A stretch of 64,000 nt of DNA from Cunninghamella blakesleeana (lineage: Eukaryota > Mucoromycota > Mucoromycetes > Mucorales > Cunninghamellaceae), in NCBI GenBank assembly GCA_017871115.1, contig JAFCIZ010000005.1, positions 1,968,501 through 2,032,500 on the forward strand, written 5' to 3'. The translations under genes were made by a program, and so were the position numbers. This document shows positions 39,648-50,746 of this stretch, one piece after another. Each line of letters opens with the position of its first letter. Positions within the stretch are counted from its first letter, which is position 1. Below the pieces are notes generated by a model. The model had not been told where the DNA came from. It did no database searches and saw nothing but the letters and a program-made list of their open reading frames with translations.

Positions 39648-40310
39648 ATATTAAATTAATAATAATACTAATAAATATAGATGGGTGAAAAATTATATAT
39701 TAAATTAATGTATATATATATGAATATATATATTAATAATATGAAGAAAAAGAAAGAAAGAAAAACTAGTAGAAAAAAGAAAGAAAAAGGTCTAGAGAAA
39801 AAAAAATAACAATAAAATTTAGGTAGCGAGTCTTTGGATTGAAAATTTAAATTCCGCATTTTTTCGGTGGACAAAAGCTTCATTTATTTTATAACAATCA
39901 ATCACATTTTTTTCTTGTTTTTTATATGGGTATTCATTATTATACACCGCATTAAAAAACGAAATATTATACAAAGATTAAAATTACACTGGTTTTTTTA
40001 TTATTAATATATATATGTTATACGTATAAATATAGTTAAAAAAGAATAATAAAAAAATACTTTTGATAATCATCATGTGATTTAAAGTATTTTCTCATAA
40101 TATTAAGCATAAACATAACACTTTGATTTTACAAGTTTTAAAATGAATTCAAAATAAATAAATAAAAATAATGTACTAAAATATACCATATATAAATAAA
40201 TAAATCCCCAACATAAAAAAAAAATCTTAAATTTTCTCGTCGGTGCTTTTTTTTTTTCACTTTTCTTTCCTTTTCATTTCACTTTTTATATTTATTTCAA
40301 ACCTTTCAAT
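39648..40310. other. divergent promoter region
   Basis: Between the Methyltransf_28 (-) and peroxiredoxin (+) genes. AT-rich, with T-tracts at about 40247-40258 close to the peroxiredoxin start. No gene seen. Confidence 0.5.
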
Positions 40311-41439
40311 ATGGTAATTTAATAAAAATGAATAACTATTTATCTGTATATTGATTACCTTTTATTATAAATAATAAAAATATTAATGTAAATATAAAAA
40401 TTCTTTTTTTCTTTTTTTTTTTCTATCTATGGTTGTTTTTTATAAAAAAAAATAGACTGTAAAAGTTGGCGATAAGGTAAAGTAACTAATGATTTATAAA
40501 ACACATATATAAAAAACACGTCGCTTATAAACTCTAAAATATGATTTAGATACCTGATGTTGTTTTAACCTATGTTCCTTATAACCCTGATGAAGAATTA
40601 CAAGCCTGCCCCATGTAAGTGTGTAAATAAATTTAAGTGAAAAAAATCATTTATAAAAATACGCGTAAATATATATATAACTTTATATATTTACATGTAT
40701 GTTCTTTTTTTTTAGTCCTGTTCCATTTAAATTACACGAACAATTAAAGGGTAAAAAGGCTGTAATTGTTGCTGTTCCAGGTAAAAATATATAAATATAG
40801 TTTTTTTAAAGAAAAAAATCTGATGGCTATATAATTATTATATTAACATCATCCATCATTTTTATTATTGTTTTAACATCTGGATAGGTGCATTCACACC
40901 TACCTGCTCTATTAGCCATATTCCTGGTTTTTTTGAAAAAGCTGATGAATTTAAAGCTAAAGGTGTTGATCTTATTATCGGAACTTCGATTAATGACGCT
41001 TTTGTCATGAACGGCTGGTCTAAGGTATTGGGTACCAAAGATAAAGTGATTTTAGCCAGGTAAATAAATATGTAATCTAAAGAAATTAAAGAAATTAAAA
41101 AAAATCATATTTAATTTTATCATATACTTATCACCACCCATATATATAGTGAAGGAGGCTCTGGATTTTATGAAAAATTAGGATTAACTCAAGATTTAAC
41201 CGCAAAGGGCATGGTAAGTAAAAAAAGAATAAATAGCCAAGTTTTTTAACATTTTTTTTTTAAAAAGACAGGTATACTCAATTATTTTATTTTTATTTAT
41301 ATATCATTATTTCTTCTAGGGAATTCGTTCAAAACGTTTTGCTCTCATAGTTGATGATTTAACTGTTACTTATGTTGGTGTCGAAGAAGGTGGTGATTTA
41401 ACCGTCTCTGGGGCTGATGCTGTATTAAAAAACTTATAA
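40311..41439 (+). CDS. peroxiredoxin, Prx5/PMP20/Ahp1 type
   Basis: Thiol peroxidase reducing H2O2 and alkyl hydroperoxides. Seven exons: 40311-40313, 40456-40476, 40550-40614, 40716-40780, 40888-41059, 41150-41213, 41320-41439, 169 aa. The peroxidatic Cys is in GAFTPTCSISHIPGF (about Cys58). A second Cys (about 28, LQACPIPVPF) matches the extra N-terminal Cys of fungal AHP/PMP20 proteins. Also seen are INDAFVMNGWSKV and SEGGSGFYEKLGL. My model puts the start codon alone in exon 1 (ATG|GTAATT). The family's usual N-terminus (M-x-x-KVGDK-P) supports this. An alternative start at 40328 would give MNNYLS before TVKVGDK using a GTATAT donor. There is no C-terminal peroxisome signal (ends ADAVLKNL), so a cytosolic location is likely. 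Confidence 0.93.
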
Positions 41440-42028
41440 ATATGAATACTAATTGCTAGTTATATATATATATATATATTTGAAATAATAGTGATGAAAA
41501 AATAAAAATATTTTTTTATTTTTAGTTTTAAATCATTTTTATTACATCATTTTTCAGTTGAATGACGAATAAGCAAACCCTGACTTTTAATACACATAAA
41601 TATATAAAAAAAAATTAAATATGCTACATAATCTTTTTAAGTAAATGTAGGCTTTATGCGAGAACACAGAGGAAAATATAGGTTTCAAGCAAAAACTCTA
41701 TTATATGCTTTAAATATAAAAAAATCCGAAGAAAGCAACAAATTTTTCTACATAATTTTAACATGATATTCTATTACCTTTTAATAAAAAAGTATCTTAT
41801 CTGCAAAGTTAATTTTACTATACCTGTTATCATACTAACTAGTAAAAAAAAATTGAAATTCTTTACAAAATAAATGAAAAGTATATTTGTATGTATACGT
41901 AAAATATTAACAAATTTAAAATCCCGCATTTTTTTTTATAAAAAAAATTTTATAGCTTTTTCAATTTTTTTCCACAATTAATAAAATATTTATTAAAATA
42001 ATACATCCATAATCTAATAATATATATA
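41440..42028. other. intergenic region
   Basis: 3' side of the peroxiredoxin and 5' side of the elongin-B-like gene, same strand. AT-rich with no coding signal. A T/A block at 41930-41952 is the main compositional feature. Confidence 0.5.
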
Positions 42029-42123
42029 ATGGTACTTTTTTCCTCGATAAAATGGATAATCTAATACATGAAAATATATTCATAATAGCAACTAACATAA
42101 TAATAATATTTTCATTATTATTA

Positions 42124-42172
<49 letters not shown>

Positions 42173-42708
42173 ATTGAATTCTTAGGTGCTTAATAAAAGA
42201 TTACAACCGCTTTATATACGAGTAAAACGAAACAAATCAATCATATATTTATGCATAGAATTAAAGGATACCATTTCAGATATAAAAGATAGACTTAATA
42301 CAGTAATGAAAACCACCACTTCAATACAAGATATGAAATTATATATTGATAGCAAATCGGGAAATAACTCACGTCGCGTCTTGGAAGATACAGATACTGC
42401 GGAATCAGCTGGACTAGAGAATGATATATTGGTTTATCTTGTTTATTTTGATCATGACAAAGGTAATTATAAAATAATAATTATAATAATAATAAAATGT
42501 TACTATGACTATGATTATGAGTACTGTTATTATTAAATTGTAGTTTATAATACTTATTATCATTATTTATATTACTTATCGAACAATAGGAAAATGGGAA
42601 GATATATTTGTAGCAGAGTTTGAATCTTTAGACGAAGTAGATGAAAATATGGAGGAATATGTTGATGAAAATATTAAAAAGAAGGAAAAAGGAAAAGGCC
42701 GTGCATAG
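42029..42708 (+). CDS. elongin-B-like ubiquitin-fold protein
   Basis: Three exons: 42029-42031 (ATG only), 42186-42462, 42590-42708, 132 aa. The ubiquitin-like fold is visible: PLYIRVKRNKSIIYLCIE, then DTISDIKDRLNTVM, QDMKLYID and RVLEDTDTAESAGLENDILVYL. As in elongin B, a short strand (GKWEDIFVAEFESLDEVDE) follows. Elongin B pairs with elongin C in cullin ubiquitin ligases and in transcription elongation complexes. Exon 2 begins GTG CTT after a TTCTTAG acceptor, with no ATG in it. The nearest usable start is an ATG immediately followed by a GTACTT donor. The intron between holds an ATT microsatellite (about 42117-42170). The basic tail (KKKEKGKGRA) is unusual. Family call is moderate; other ubiquitin-like proteins are possible. 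Confidence 0.65.
42117..42170. repeat. (ATT)n microsatellite
   Basis: About fifteen ATT units inside the first intron of the elongin-B-like gene, close to its acceptor. Confidence 0.9.
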
Positions 42709-44403
42709 CAATTTATACAAATCAGCTTTTGAAATAGATATAACATTGCACTATGACTATAATAAAATAAAATAGTTGCTCTTTTTTTGAAATAAGAATA
42801 TTAAAGTTTTACTTTTTATTATCAAATTATATAAAAAAAGACTTGATATATGCATTTAGTATCTTCTAGCATTTATTTTTACATTTGAATTTAATAAAAA
42901 AAAATAAGAGAGACGTTATCTAAAAATGGCATAATAATATATGCGGATATATTTTTAATTCATATTCAAAATATATTATATTTAATCATTCATAAAAAAT
43001 AATTCACGCAAAAATGGTATTTGTGAAGATATAAATGGGCTATAGTAATATATATATATTAAAAAAGCTTTTTGAATCATGCCTTTGTTTCTTTTTCCTT
43101 TATATTAATATTCATTTTTTTTATATATGTATGTATAATACGTATAAATATAAATACACTGAATTAAACAATTATGAATATATAAAAGCTATTACTAATT
43201 TAAAAAAAGAGTACAACGAAGAAATAACTGTTTTTTGGACAGCTTTTTTATCTAGAGAAAATGGGGAAAAGATAAAAATAAAATTCCTTTTTAGGAAGTC
43301 AAAAAAATTGGGATATTAAAAAAAATAAAATAAAATAATAATGGTATGTTTGACATTTTCTCTGCTCTTCCCAATTTTTTTCTCTTGAAAATCTATATTA
43401 AATTTTATCGAGTTTAGTATCAATTCTAATAAAAGTACATTTTCAAGCCAAGTAATATAAATAACTAAACATGGGTTATAAAGAACAGCATTGGACCTAA
43501 ACATAAAAAGAATATATTAGTCGTCCAAGTAGCAAGGTAATATTATATATATATATGTATATATATTAAAGCTAAAATTGTCATATTGAAGATGATCTAA
43601 AAATTAATAGTGATAATGCATAAATAATGTAAATGAAACAATATCAGGTGCTGGAAGGCGAGGTCACAGTAAATACGAAATATTTCTGCTTCAAATAAAT
43701 TCTAAAACTTAAAAATATGTATAAATTATCAAGGATAAAAAATTTATATTACTTTATAATAATAAAAATGATATTCCTTTTCCTATTCCAGTAACTAGGT
43801 AAGTTAAATTATTTGTTTATATAGCTGTATATACTATTATTTTTGTCATTTTATTTATTTATTTGTTTTTACTTATTCTATTTTTTTTTTTACATAGATC
43901 CACTGTACTTCCAAATAATGAAAAATGAACACATGATAATAATAACTATAATAATATTATATAAACATTACTATTCAAATACAATCTAAATTCATTGATA
44001 TTAGATATTTGATTCCAAAGTAATAACTGATAAAAAAAATATGTTTGGTTATTTCATTAGAAACATTGAATTTTCTTATGATACCTAAAGCTTTAATCAT
44101 CCATGAATGATCAATAATGAAAATATCAGCAATACCTTAACGGAATACCTGCAAAAATCAAACAAAAAAACATAAATATATATATATATATATATCTGAT
44201 GGAAGCGTAATCCCTTCAAGCTTTATTTTTATTTTTACTACCCATTTTTTCTCTCATACATATTCATTTAAAACATTATGTATATCAATTCTAAAGTTTA
44301 CAATATATGTATTAATTTTTTATTTTATATATCTATAGTTTTATTATTTTTTTATAGTATATCTATTGTTTATAATTTCATATATAAATTGAAAAAAATA
44401 AAA
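42709..44403. other. 1.7-kb region with exon-like fragments, no intact gene recognised
   Basis: Between the elongin-B-like gene and the monooxygenase stop. Mostly AT-rich spacer, but some stretches look coding. A plus frame ends at 43319 (NYEYIKAITNLKKEY, then ITVFWTAFLSREN). There are short GC-richer blocks with splice-like edges at 43522-43541, 43649-43680 and 43770-43928; the last two can be read as VTR|STVLPNNEK-stop across a GTAAGT...TAG intron. On the minus strand there is a frame at about 43968-44145 (GIADIFIIDHSWMIKALG). None makes a complete gene. They may be relics of decayed genes, an unannotated short gene, or chance. Confidence 0.35.
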
Positions 44404-46880
44404 TTAATGATCGTGATAAAGAATAAAATCTCTACTATCAAATTTCATATTTCTCCAATAGGAAAACACAGTAGAACTCCACAATGCAAATACCTAATAT
44501 ATATAAAGAAAAATAATAAAAAAGAATATATGATTAGAAAAAAAACTCAAGTACACAAACATATATATAAATAATATGTAATTAATACGATACATTTATA
44601 AGCTTTTTTTTTATAAATGTATAACTGAAAACAGTGAAGTATTTTACCTTTCCATCCTTTTTATAATAAGATCCGCATCCACCGCTTGCCCAAGTTGTAC
44701 CTTGTAAATCATCTTGTATTTTATCAACACTTTTATTTTGTTGTTCTAATTTTGGTTCCAAAGCAGATACGTTATTACGCATCATATATTTCATACAAGA
44801 AATGGCATAGTCAACTTGACATTCAATCATAATTACTACACCTAAATAATGAGAATATAAATATTAATTAATTTAATTACATGTATACGCGTAATATATA
44901 TATATATATATTTAAAATAATACTAATAATAATAATAAAGAGCACGTACTACTATTGAATTGAAAAATAAGAAGAAAAATGAGTATGGCTATTATTTATA
45001 TATATATATATGAATATATATGTAAAGACTTACTTATGGCCAAGTCCACTATTGGGACCTAATAATAAGAAAAAGTTGGGGAAACCATTTACAGTCATTG
45101 TTTTATAAGTTGCAGGATAATTACCACCCGACCAAAGTTCGTTTAAAGTTTGATTGTTACGGCCAGTTACTATTAATAAATAAATAAAAATAGAATATAT
45201 AAATATATTGATATAATACTATTTTCTTTAATTTTAAGTTTTTATTATTATATTTTATTTAATTTACCTTTCAAATCCCCAAGGAAACCAGAAACATTAA
45301 AACCGGTAGCTAATACCAAGATATCTACTTCAGCAGTTGAACCATCTTCGTGAAGGATAGTACGACCCTCTACAGATTGAATATTGCCCATTTTCACTGT
45401 AACATTTTCTTCTGCTAATGCTTCTAAATAATTTTCAGTTCTTGCAATACGTTTACACCCAGGAGCATATTTAGGTTCTAATAAAGGCACTAAATCAGCT
45501 CTTCCTTTACGTTCCAATCTTTTTCGCATATCTCTAGCAAACCAAGCGCGTACAAATTTGGCAAAATAAGAATTACTTTTTTGGAAAAGAGGAAAAGTGG
45601 ATTCGTGAATGAGATATAATGCAATACGGTGAAGTCGCATTAAAAATGGGAACCATCTAAACAAAATCTTGAAAAAGGTATGATATTTCATTTGATATCT
45701 ATGAGCAACCCAAGTAGCAGTACGTTGGTAACTATACATGTGTTTAGCGACCTTTTGAAGTGCTGGGATAGCTTGGACAGCACTAAAAAATAGTAGTAAA
45801 AAAGTTCAGTCAATCGTCGATTATAATATTATATTATTATTACTATTATTATTATTATTATTATTATTATGCAATAGTTTATGAATTACCTAGCTCCATT
45901 TCCAACAATTGCAATTTTTTTATTTGTAAAATCAATATTAGAATCCCAATAGGCTGTATGTACAATTGTTCCAGTAAAATTTTGATATTCTTTTGGTATA
46001 TGAGGAATGCGTAAAGGTCCAACGCCAGTAAAACTATTGGTATAGAAATATATAAAGTTAAAAATAAATAAAAAAAAAAAAAAAAAAAAAATCAAAAAAA
46101 TCAAAAAAATCAAAAGATTAATCAAAATGTTAAAATAAATAAATAAGTAAATAAAGTTCGCCTTTTTTTTTAAAAATTACACAATATTGAAATATTCGGT
46201 TTTAATTTCAGAATCACCATTTGTACGATAATCAATTTGCCATTGTTGAATATTTTCCAACCAAGTAGTTGCTACGACTTCAGTATTTAAATAAGCCTGT
46301 TCATAAAGTTCGTGTTTTCTTGCTACAGATCTCATGTATTCAAGGATTTCTGGTTGAGTACTATACGTATGACTCCAGTCTAACGATTAAATAAAAGGTA
46401 CGTTAATAAATTTAACTTCATAAGGCTCCATTAATCTTTTTTTTTAAATATATATATTACTTACTTGGATTGAGCTCAAAGCTGAAAGAATATAAGTGAG
46501 AAGGTATATCACAAGCACAATTAGGATAAACATTATTTTTCCAGGTACCTAAATAAGGAACATCAATATAAACCATTTATTAAAGTTTTATCCCAGTATA
46601 TCTGAATATGTATATGGTGCTATTTAATTATTTTTTATTTTTAATATAGTACCTCCTATGTCTTCGTTTAATTCAAATATTCTAGCTTTGATTCCAAACT
46701 TCATTTTAATTTGTATAGCAGCTGTCATTCCGCTGAATCTATTAGATTGAAAAGATTTTAAAATGGTATATATAATAAGAATCTAAAGTTAATTTATTTA
46801 TTTCTTTAAAAAAAGAATATTCAAAGTGTAACTTACCCAGAGCCAATAATAGCAACGGTTGGTTGTTTTTTAATAGTCAT
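44404..46880 (-). CDS. flavin-containing monooxygenase, Baeyer-Villiger type
   Basis: FAD/NADPH monooxygenase. Ten exons on the minus strand: 46880-46837, 46738-46653, 46548-46465, 46379-46181, 46033-45890, 45782-45268, 45169-45034, 44951-44950, 44841-44648, 44493-44404; 497 aa. FAD-binding GxGxxG is VAIIGSGFSGM (residues 9-19), then ELNEDIGGTW. The Baeyer-Villiger fingerprint FxGxxxHxxxW is present as FTGTIVHTAYW. The second nucleotide fold is IAIVGNGASAVQ, and ILVLATGFNV closes the domain. Joining exons 7 and 9 directly breaks frame. A 2-nt exon (TA) between good splice sites restores LGPNSGLGHNSVVIMIECQ, a conserved family stretch. The last exon encodes VFALWSSTVFSYWRNMKF, matching the family C-terminus. 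No signal peptide. Substrate unknown. The family call is strong; the tiny exon needs transcript proof. Confidence 0.88.
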
Positions 46881-47753
46881 ATTGGTATAAAATAAGAAAA
46901 GAGTTGATCAATTTTTATAAAAGAAAAAAAGAAAATGAAGGAAAAGGTAATTTTGATTTATTCATATGAATTTTTTTATATAAATTTCATACCAAACTCC
47001 GATTTCCTTTTTTGGCCAAAGTTCAATTACTACTAGTAATTGAAGTTTGCCCCAAATATAGTAAAGTTGTAACATGAAATATTTTATTTTCTTTTTTTGG
47101 TTTTCTTATACTTGACAAAAAAATTAATTCCCATTTTGTAATTTTTTTTATTTTACTAATAATAAAAAAATTAGAAAAGGTTAATAGTCTATTTTATTCT
47201 TTTTACAATAATTATATATATTAAGCAAAGATCAATTTGTTTTAGGAACTCAGTTTCAATGGTTATTAATGTTTGCAAGGTATATCGAAGTAAAAGATTG
47301 AACACTCCAAGAAAATATGTGATTAGTTTATTTACGATTCAATTGAAAAAATGAAAATCACACAATTGATAGAATTTTATGCAAATATACATACTATAAA
47401 TGTATTATTATGGTTAAAGTAGCGTACAAAAAAAAAATTGATAAATTCATACTCGTATTCATCTCCACTGCAAAATAATCATATTTAATTATAAAAAAAA
47501 AATTGTACAAAAAAAAACTATTTATTGACGAAGTAAATTGGAGAAGGTGAGTGAAAAAAATTAAAAAAAAAAAAGATATATAATAAATATAAGAAAGAAG
47601 TTCTTTTCTTTTTTAAAAGTGATATACGTAGTGAGGAGGAAGGAGTGATTAAGTGAAAATATTGAAAAAAAATATAATAGGGCAAAATATGTGTATATTC
47701 TATATAACAAAATAATAATAATAATAATAATAATAATATATTAAAAAAATAGT
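46881..47753. other. intergenic region upstream of the monooxygenase
   Basis: Between the monooxygenase start and the eRF1 stop (both minus). It contains a 33-nt near-perfect palindrome at 47017-47049, a TAA trinucleotide tract at about 47709-47738, and A/T runs. No ORF of note. Confidence 0.5.
47017..47049. promoter_or_regulatory. near-perfect palindrome upstream of monooxygenase
   Basis: Arms TTCAATTACTA and TAGTAATTGAA flank a single C; after one G:G mismatch four more bases pair on each side. It lies about 137 bp upstream of the monooxygenase ATG, a sensible place for a dimeric regulator site. Its role is inference. Confidence 0.35.
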
Positions 47754-49672
47754 TTATATATAATCATCATCAGAAAAGAATTCATCGGATTCATAGTTAA
47801 TTTGTTCAAAGTTAACACGATATCTAAGAATACCACCAATACCACCAAAACCACGTACGAATTGAGAACCTTCTTGGGAACGATTAGTAACGAATTCCAA
47901 GTTGGCACCAAAATCTTTATAGCTATCAGCAAACCATTCTAATAAAGGTTTACATTCAACGACTTCCATTTCGGCATTAGGGACAGCTTCAGGGGAGTTA
48001 TCTACTAAGAAAGATCTATCTTTTTCTTCTTGTTTTGTAGGATGATAGATAGTTTCTTTTCCACTTGCATCACGAAGCACATAACGGTTGGTATCTAAAC
48101 CTTCCCAGACAATTAAACTTTCAACAGCACCCAAATGTAAAGCAGAAAGGGTATCAGTAACACCAAAACAGTATTTACCAGTATCTTGAGAGATTTCGTC
48201 AAAGTATAATTGAATTAATTTCTTTTCTTGTACGAATTTAACGTTAGATAATGATTCGGCTGATAATTCAATAGCTTGATTAAAACCATTCTCACCACCA
48301 TATGATACATCTACAACTTTAACAATTTTGGCCTGTAAACGTTGATCAAACATATCGGATTGTGATAATTCTGTTTTGAAATCGGCAGAACCAGCTAATA
48401 CAAGACCAGCAACATTAACCTAAAAATATAATATATATATATTATTATCATTAATTATTTACCCTTTTATTTTTTTAAAAAACATATAATTATGTTTTGT
48501 GCATATTAATATATTTACTTTATCATTTGTAATGAAGAATGTAACAGCTAATTCAGCAATCTTACGAACATAATTATGACGCTTTTCATCACGAAGACGG
48601 GAGAAACCTATATATTAAATATGCATGATTTTTAAAGAATTCAATAAAACAAAATTAGTTTATCCAGTTTATGTTAATTATTGTTACAATCTATCTTTTT
48701 ATTATGTTACATTTATCTATACTTACGCAATGCAGATTGACCACCACGACCGTGTTTTTTTGGTAAATCGACTTGAAGTTTATGAATAACGTCACGAGTA
48801 TTACCAGATAAAGTACCGAATAAAGCACCATTACCATCCATAATAATGAAACCGAATTTAGCATCGGCTTCTAATAATTCAGATAAAGCTTCAGTATGAA
48901 ATTTATTATCACAAAGATAAAGAGATGTATTGATAGGCTTATGAGGTTCAAAATCAATATTGACTTTCTTTTCTTTTCCTTCATCAGTAACAATAGTACC
49001 ACAGTATACAACAAGACCATTTGGTGGGACTAATAATAATAAAAGCGAAGAGATCGGAATAAAAATAATAACCATAAAATAATACTATCATTAATACTCT
49101 GTTTTAATGTATAATGCTATCACCATTTTCACTATTATATATTTATATGTACCTTTATTGTATAATTTCAATCTTTGTTGTGTAGAAGTAATAGCAGATA
49201 ATACAGATAATCGATTGACGCGAGACTTAATATTGGAAGCAGTACCATATTCATCAGCTAACATCTTACCGACACGAGAAATTTGATCCTTTGGAGCTAT
49301 ATATTAATAAAATAAAATAAAAAAATAACTCATCAGTTTTTTTGAAAGAGTTACGTGTGTTTATGCATATCTATATAGTAATATTTAATTTTTTTTAAAA
49401 TAATAAAAAGGGGAGGTGTAAAATATAATACGTACGAATAATAAGAGAAATCATAGAGGTACCGTTACTAATAGAAAATAAGAATAATGTAAAAAAATAG
49501 CGTTAATACTCTATCTTTTCATATAAATATATATGTATATATATCTTGTACTTTTATAAATATATATATACTCTACTTACCCACGAGCAGCTTCCAAGTT
49601 TTTGATGAGTTTCTTCATCTTCCAGATTTCGATATTTTGATCAGTTTCATCTTGAGCTGCAGTATTCGACAT
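47754..49672 (-). CDS. SUP45: eukaryotic peptide chain release factor 1 (eRF1)
   Basis: Recognises all three stop codons in the ribosomal A site and triggers peptide release together with eRF3. Six exons on the minus strand: 49672-49581, 49467-49436 (32 nt), 49296-49153, 49029-48727, 48607-48519, 48419-47754; 441 aa against 437 in human. The stop-decoding motifs TASNIKS (about 60-66) and YLCDNKF are intact, as is the catalytic GGQ in [13 protein letters not shown]. The C-terminal eRF3-binding domain ends in an acidic tail ([10 protein letters not shown]). Exon 2 ends ATT ATT C and exon 3 starts CT CCA, giving IIPPKDQI as in human, which fixes the GTACGT donor. Intact NIKS/YxCxxxF motifs agree with the standard code. 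Divergent from CCT1. Confidence 0.97.
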
Positions 49673-50746
49673 GTTTCTAGAATGCTATGTATATAAAATT
49701 ACTTATATGTGTATGTATAAAAATATATTAACGTAAATTATTGTCTACTTAAATAAAGGGAAAATAAACTTTCGCTTTATTCTTTTAATAAAAAGAGAGA
49801 AAAGGAAAAAGAAAAAAAAGATTTTTTTTTACACTAAAAAAAAAATGACACTAAAAAATCAAACCAAAAGCCTCCTTCTAGACAGTCACCACTGGCTGAA
49901 TTTGTAATTTTTTCTCCACTTTATACTTTTTTTTCTTTTCCATATGTTATCTCTTTCTTTTTAGTTTGAATAATATAATTATTTATAAAATGTTTAAAAC
50001 AGACCAGAATGCAATCCTTTTTATAAATTATTTTATTTATTAAAAGTTTCAGAGCATAATATTGGAAATATATATATATGATAGTATTTGATATATGTTA
50101 CTAAATAAAGTTTGATATATCTACACTCGAAAGTTTATATAAAATATAAATTATTGTTGATACTCTCGTCTTTTCGGTATACAACAACAAAGCAAAATAT
50201 ATATACAATATTAGCACATCAAATGATATACCTACTGACTAAAAAAATAATCCTTAATTTAATTTTTCAAAGAAAAAAAATATCATACGTATATATATTT
50301 ATATTTTTTTAAAAATTATAATCATACTGCTCATAAATATTTGAGATTGATTCGAAATTAAGGTTTATTTTCCAGAATCAACTATTTGATCAAAAAAATT
50401 CTTTTCATGGCTTGATTAAATAATTTAAGCGAGTTTCTGAACGAGAAACATAAAAAAAAATTAAAAAAAATAATAAAAACAGTTTTTAAAATATAATATT
50501 ATATAATTCATATATATATATATATTTAATTTCACTACTAGTTTATAGATGATTTACAGCATATTCTAAAGTGATAATATGTGACTATAACAAAATTTAA
50601 AAAGCGGGCTCTTAAATTTTTTGGCACTCTTGAAAAAAAGATTTATTGAGGTACAAGTATTTTTTTTTACACTTCTTTCTCTTCGCGATCTAAAAAAATC
50701 ATCTTTTTTTTTTTTTTTCATCCTATATATAATTAGTTAAATAGAA
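49673..50746. other. divergent promoter region eRF1/CCT1
   Basis: 1.07 kb between eRF1 (-) and CCT1 (+), two translation and folding housekeeping genes. AT-rich, with pyrimidine-rich leader DNA before the CCT1 ATG (about 50703-50720) and AT repeats near 50508-50525. A chance frame at 50112-50312 lacks coding character. Confidence 0.5.

Noticed and set aside
40328..40345. Alternative peroxiredoxin start MNNYLS with a GTATAT donor
   Set aside because: Possible, but the family start M-x-x-KVGDK fits the ATG-only exon better; kept as the stated alternative.
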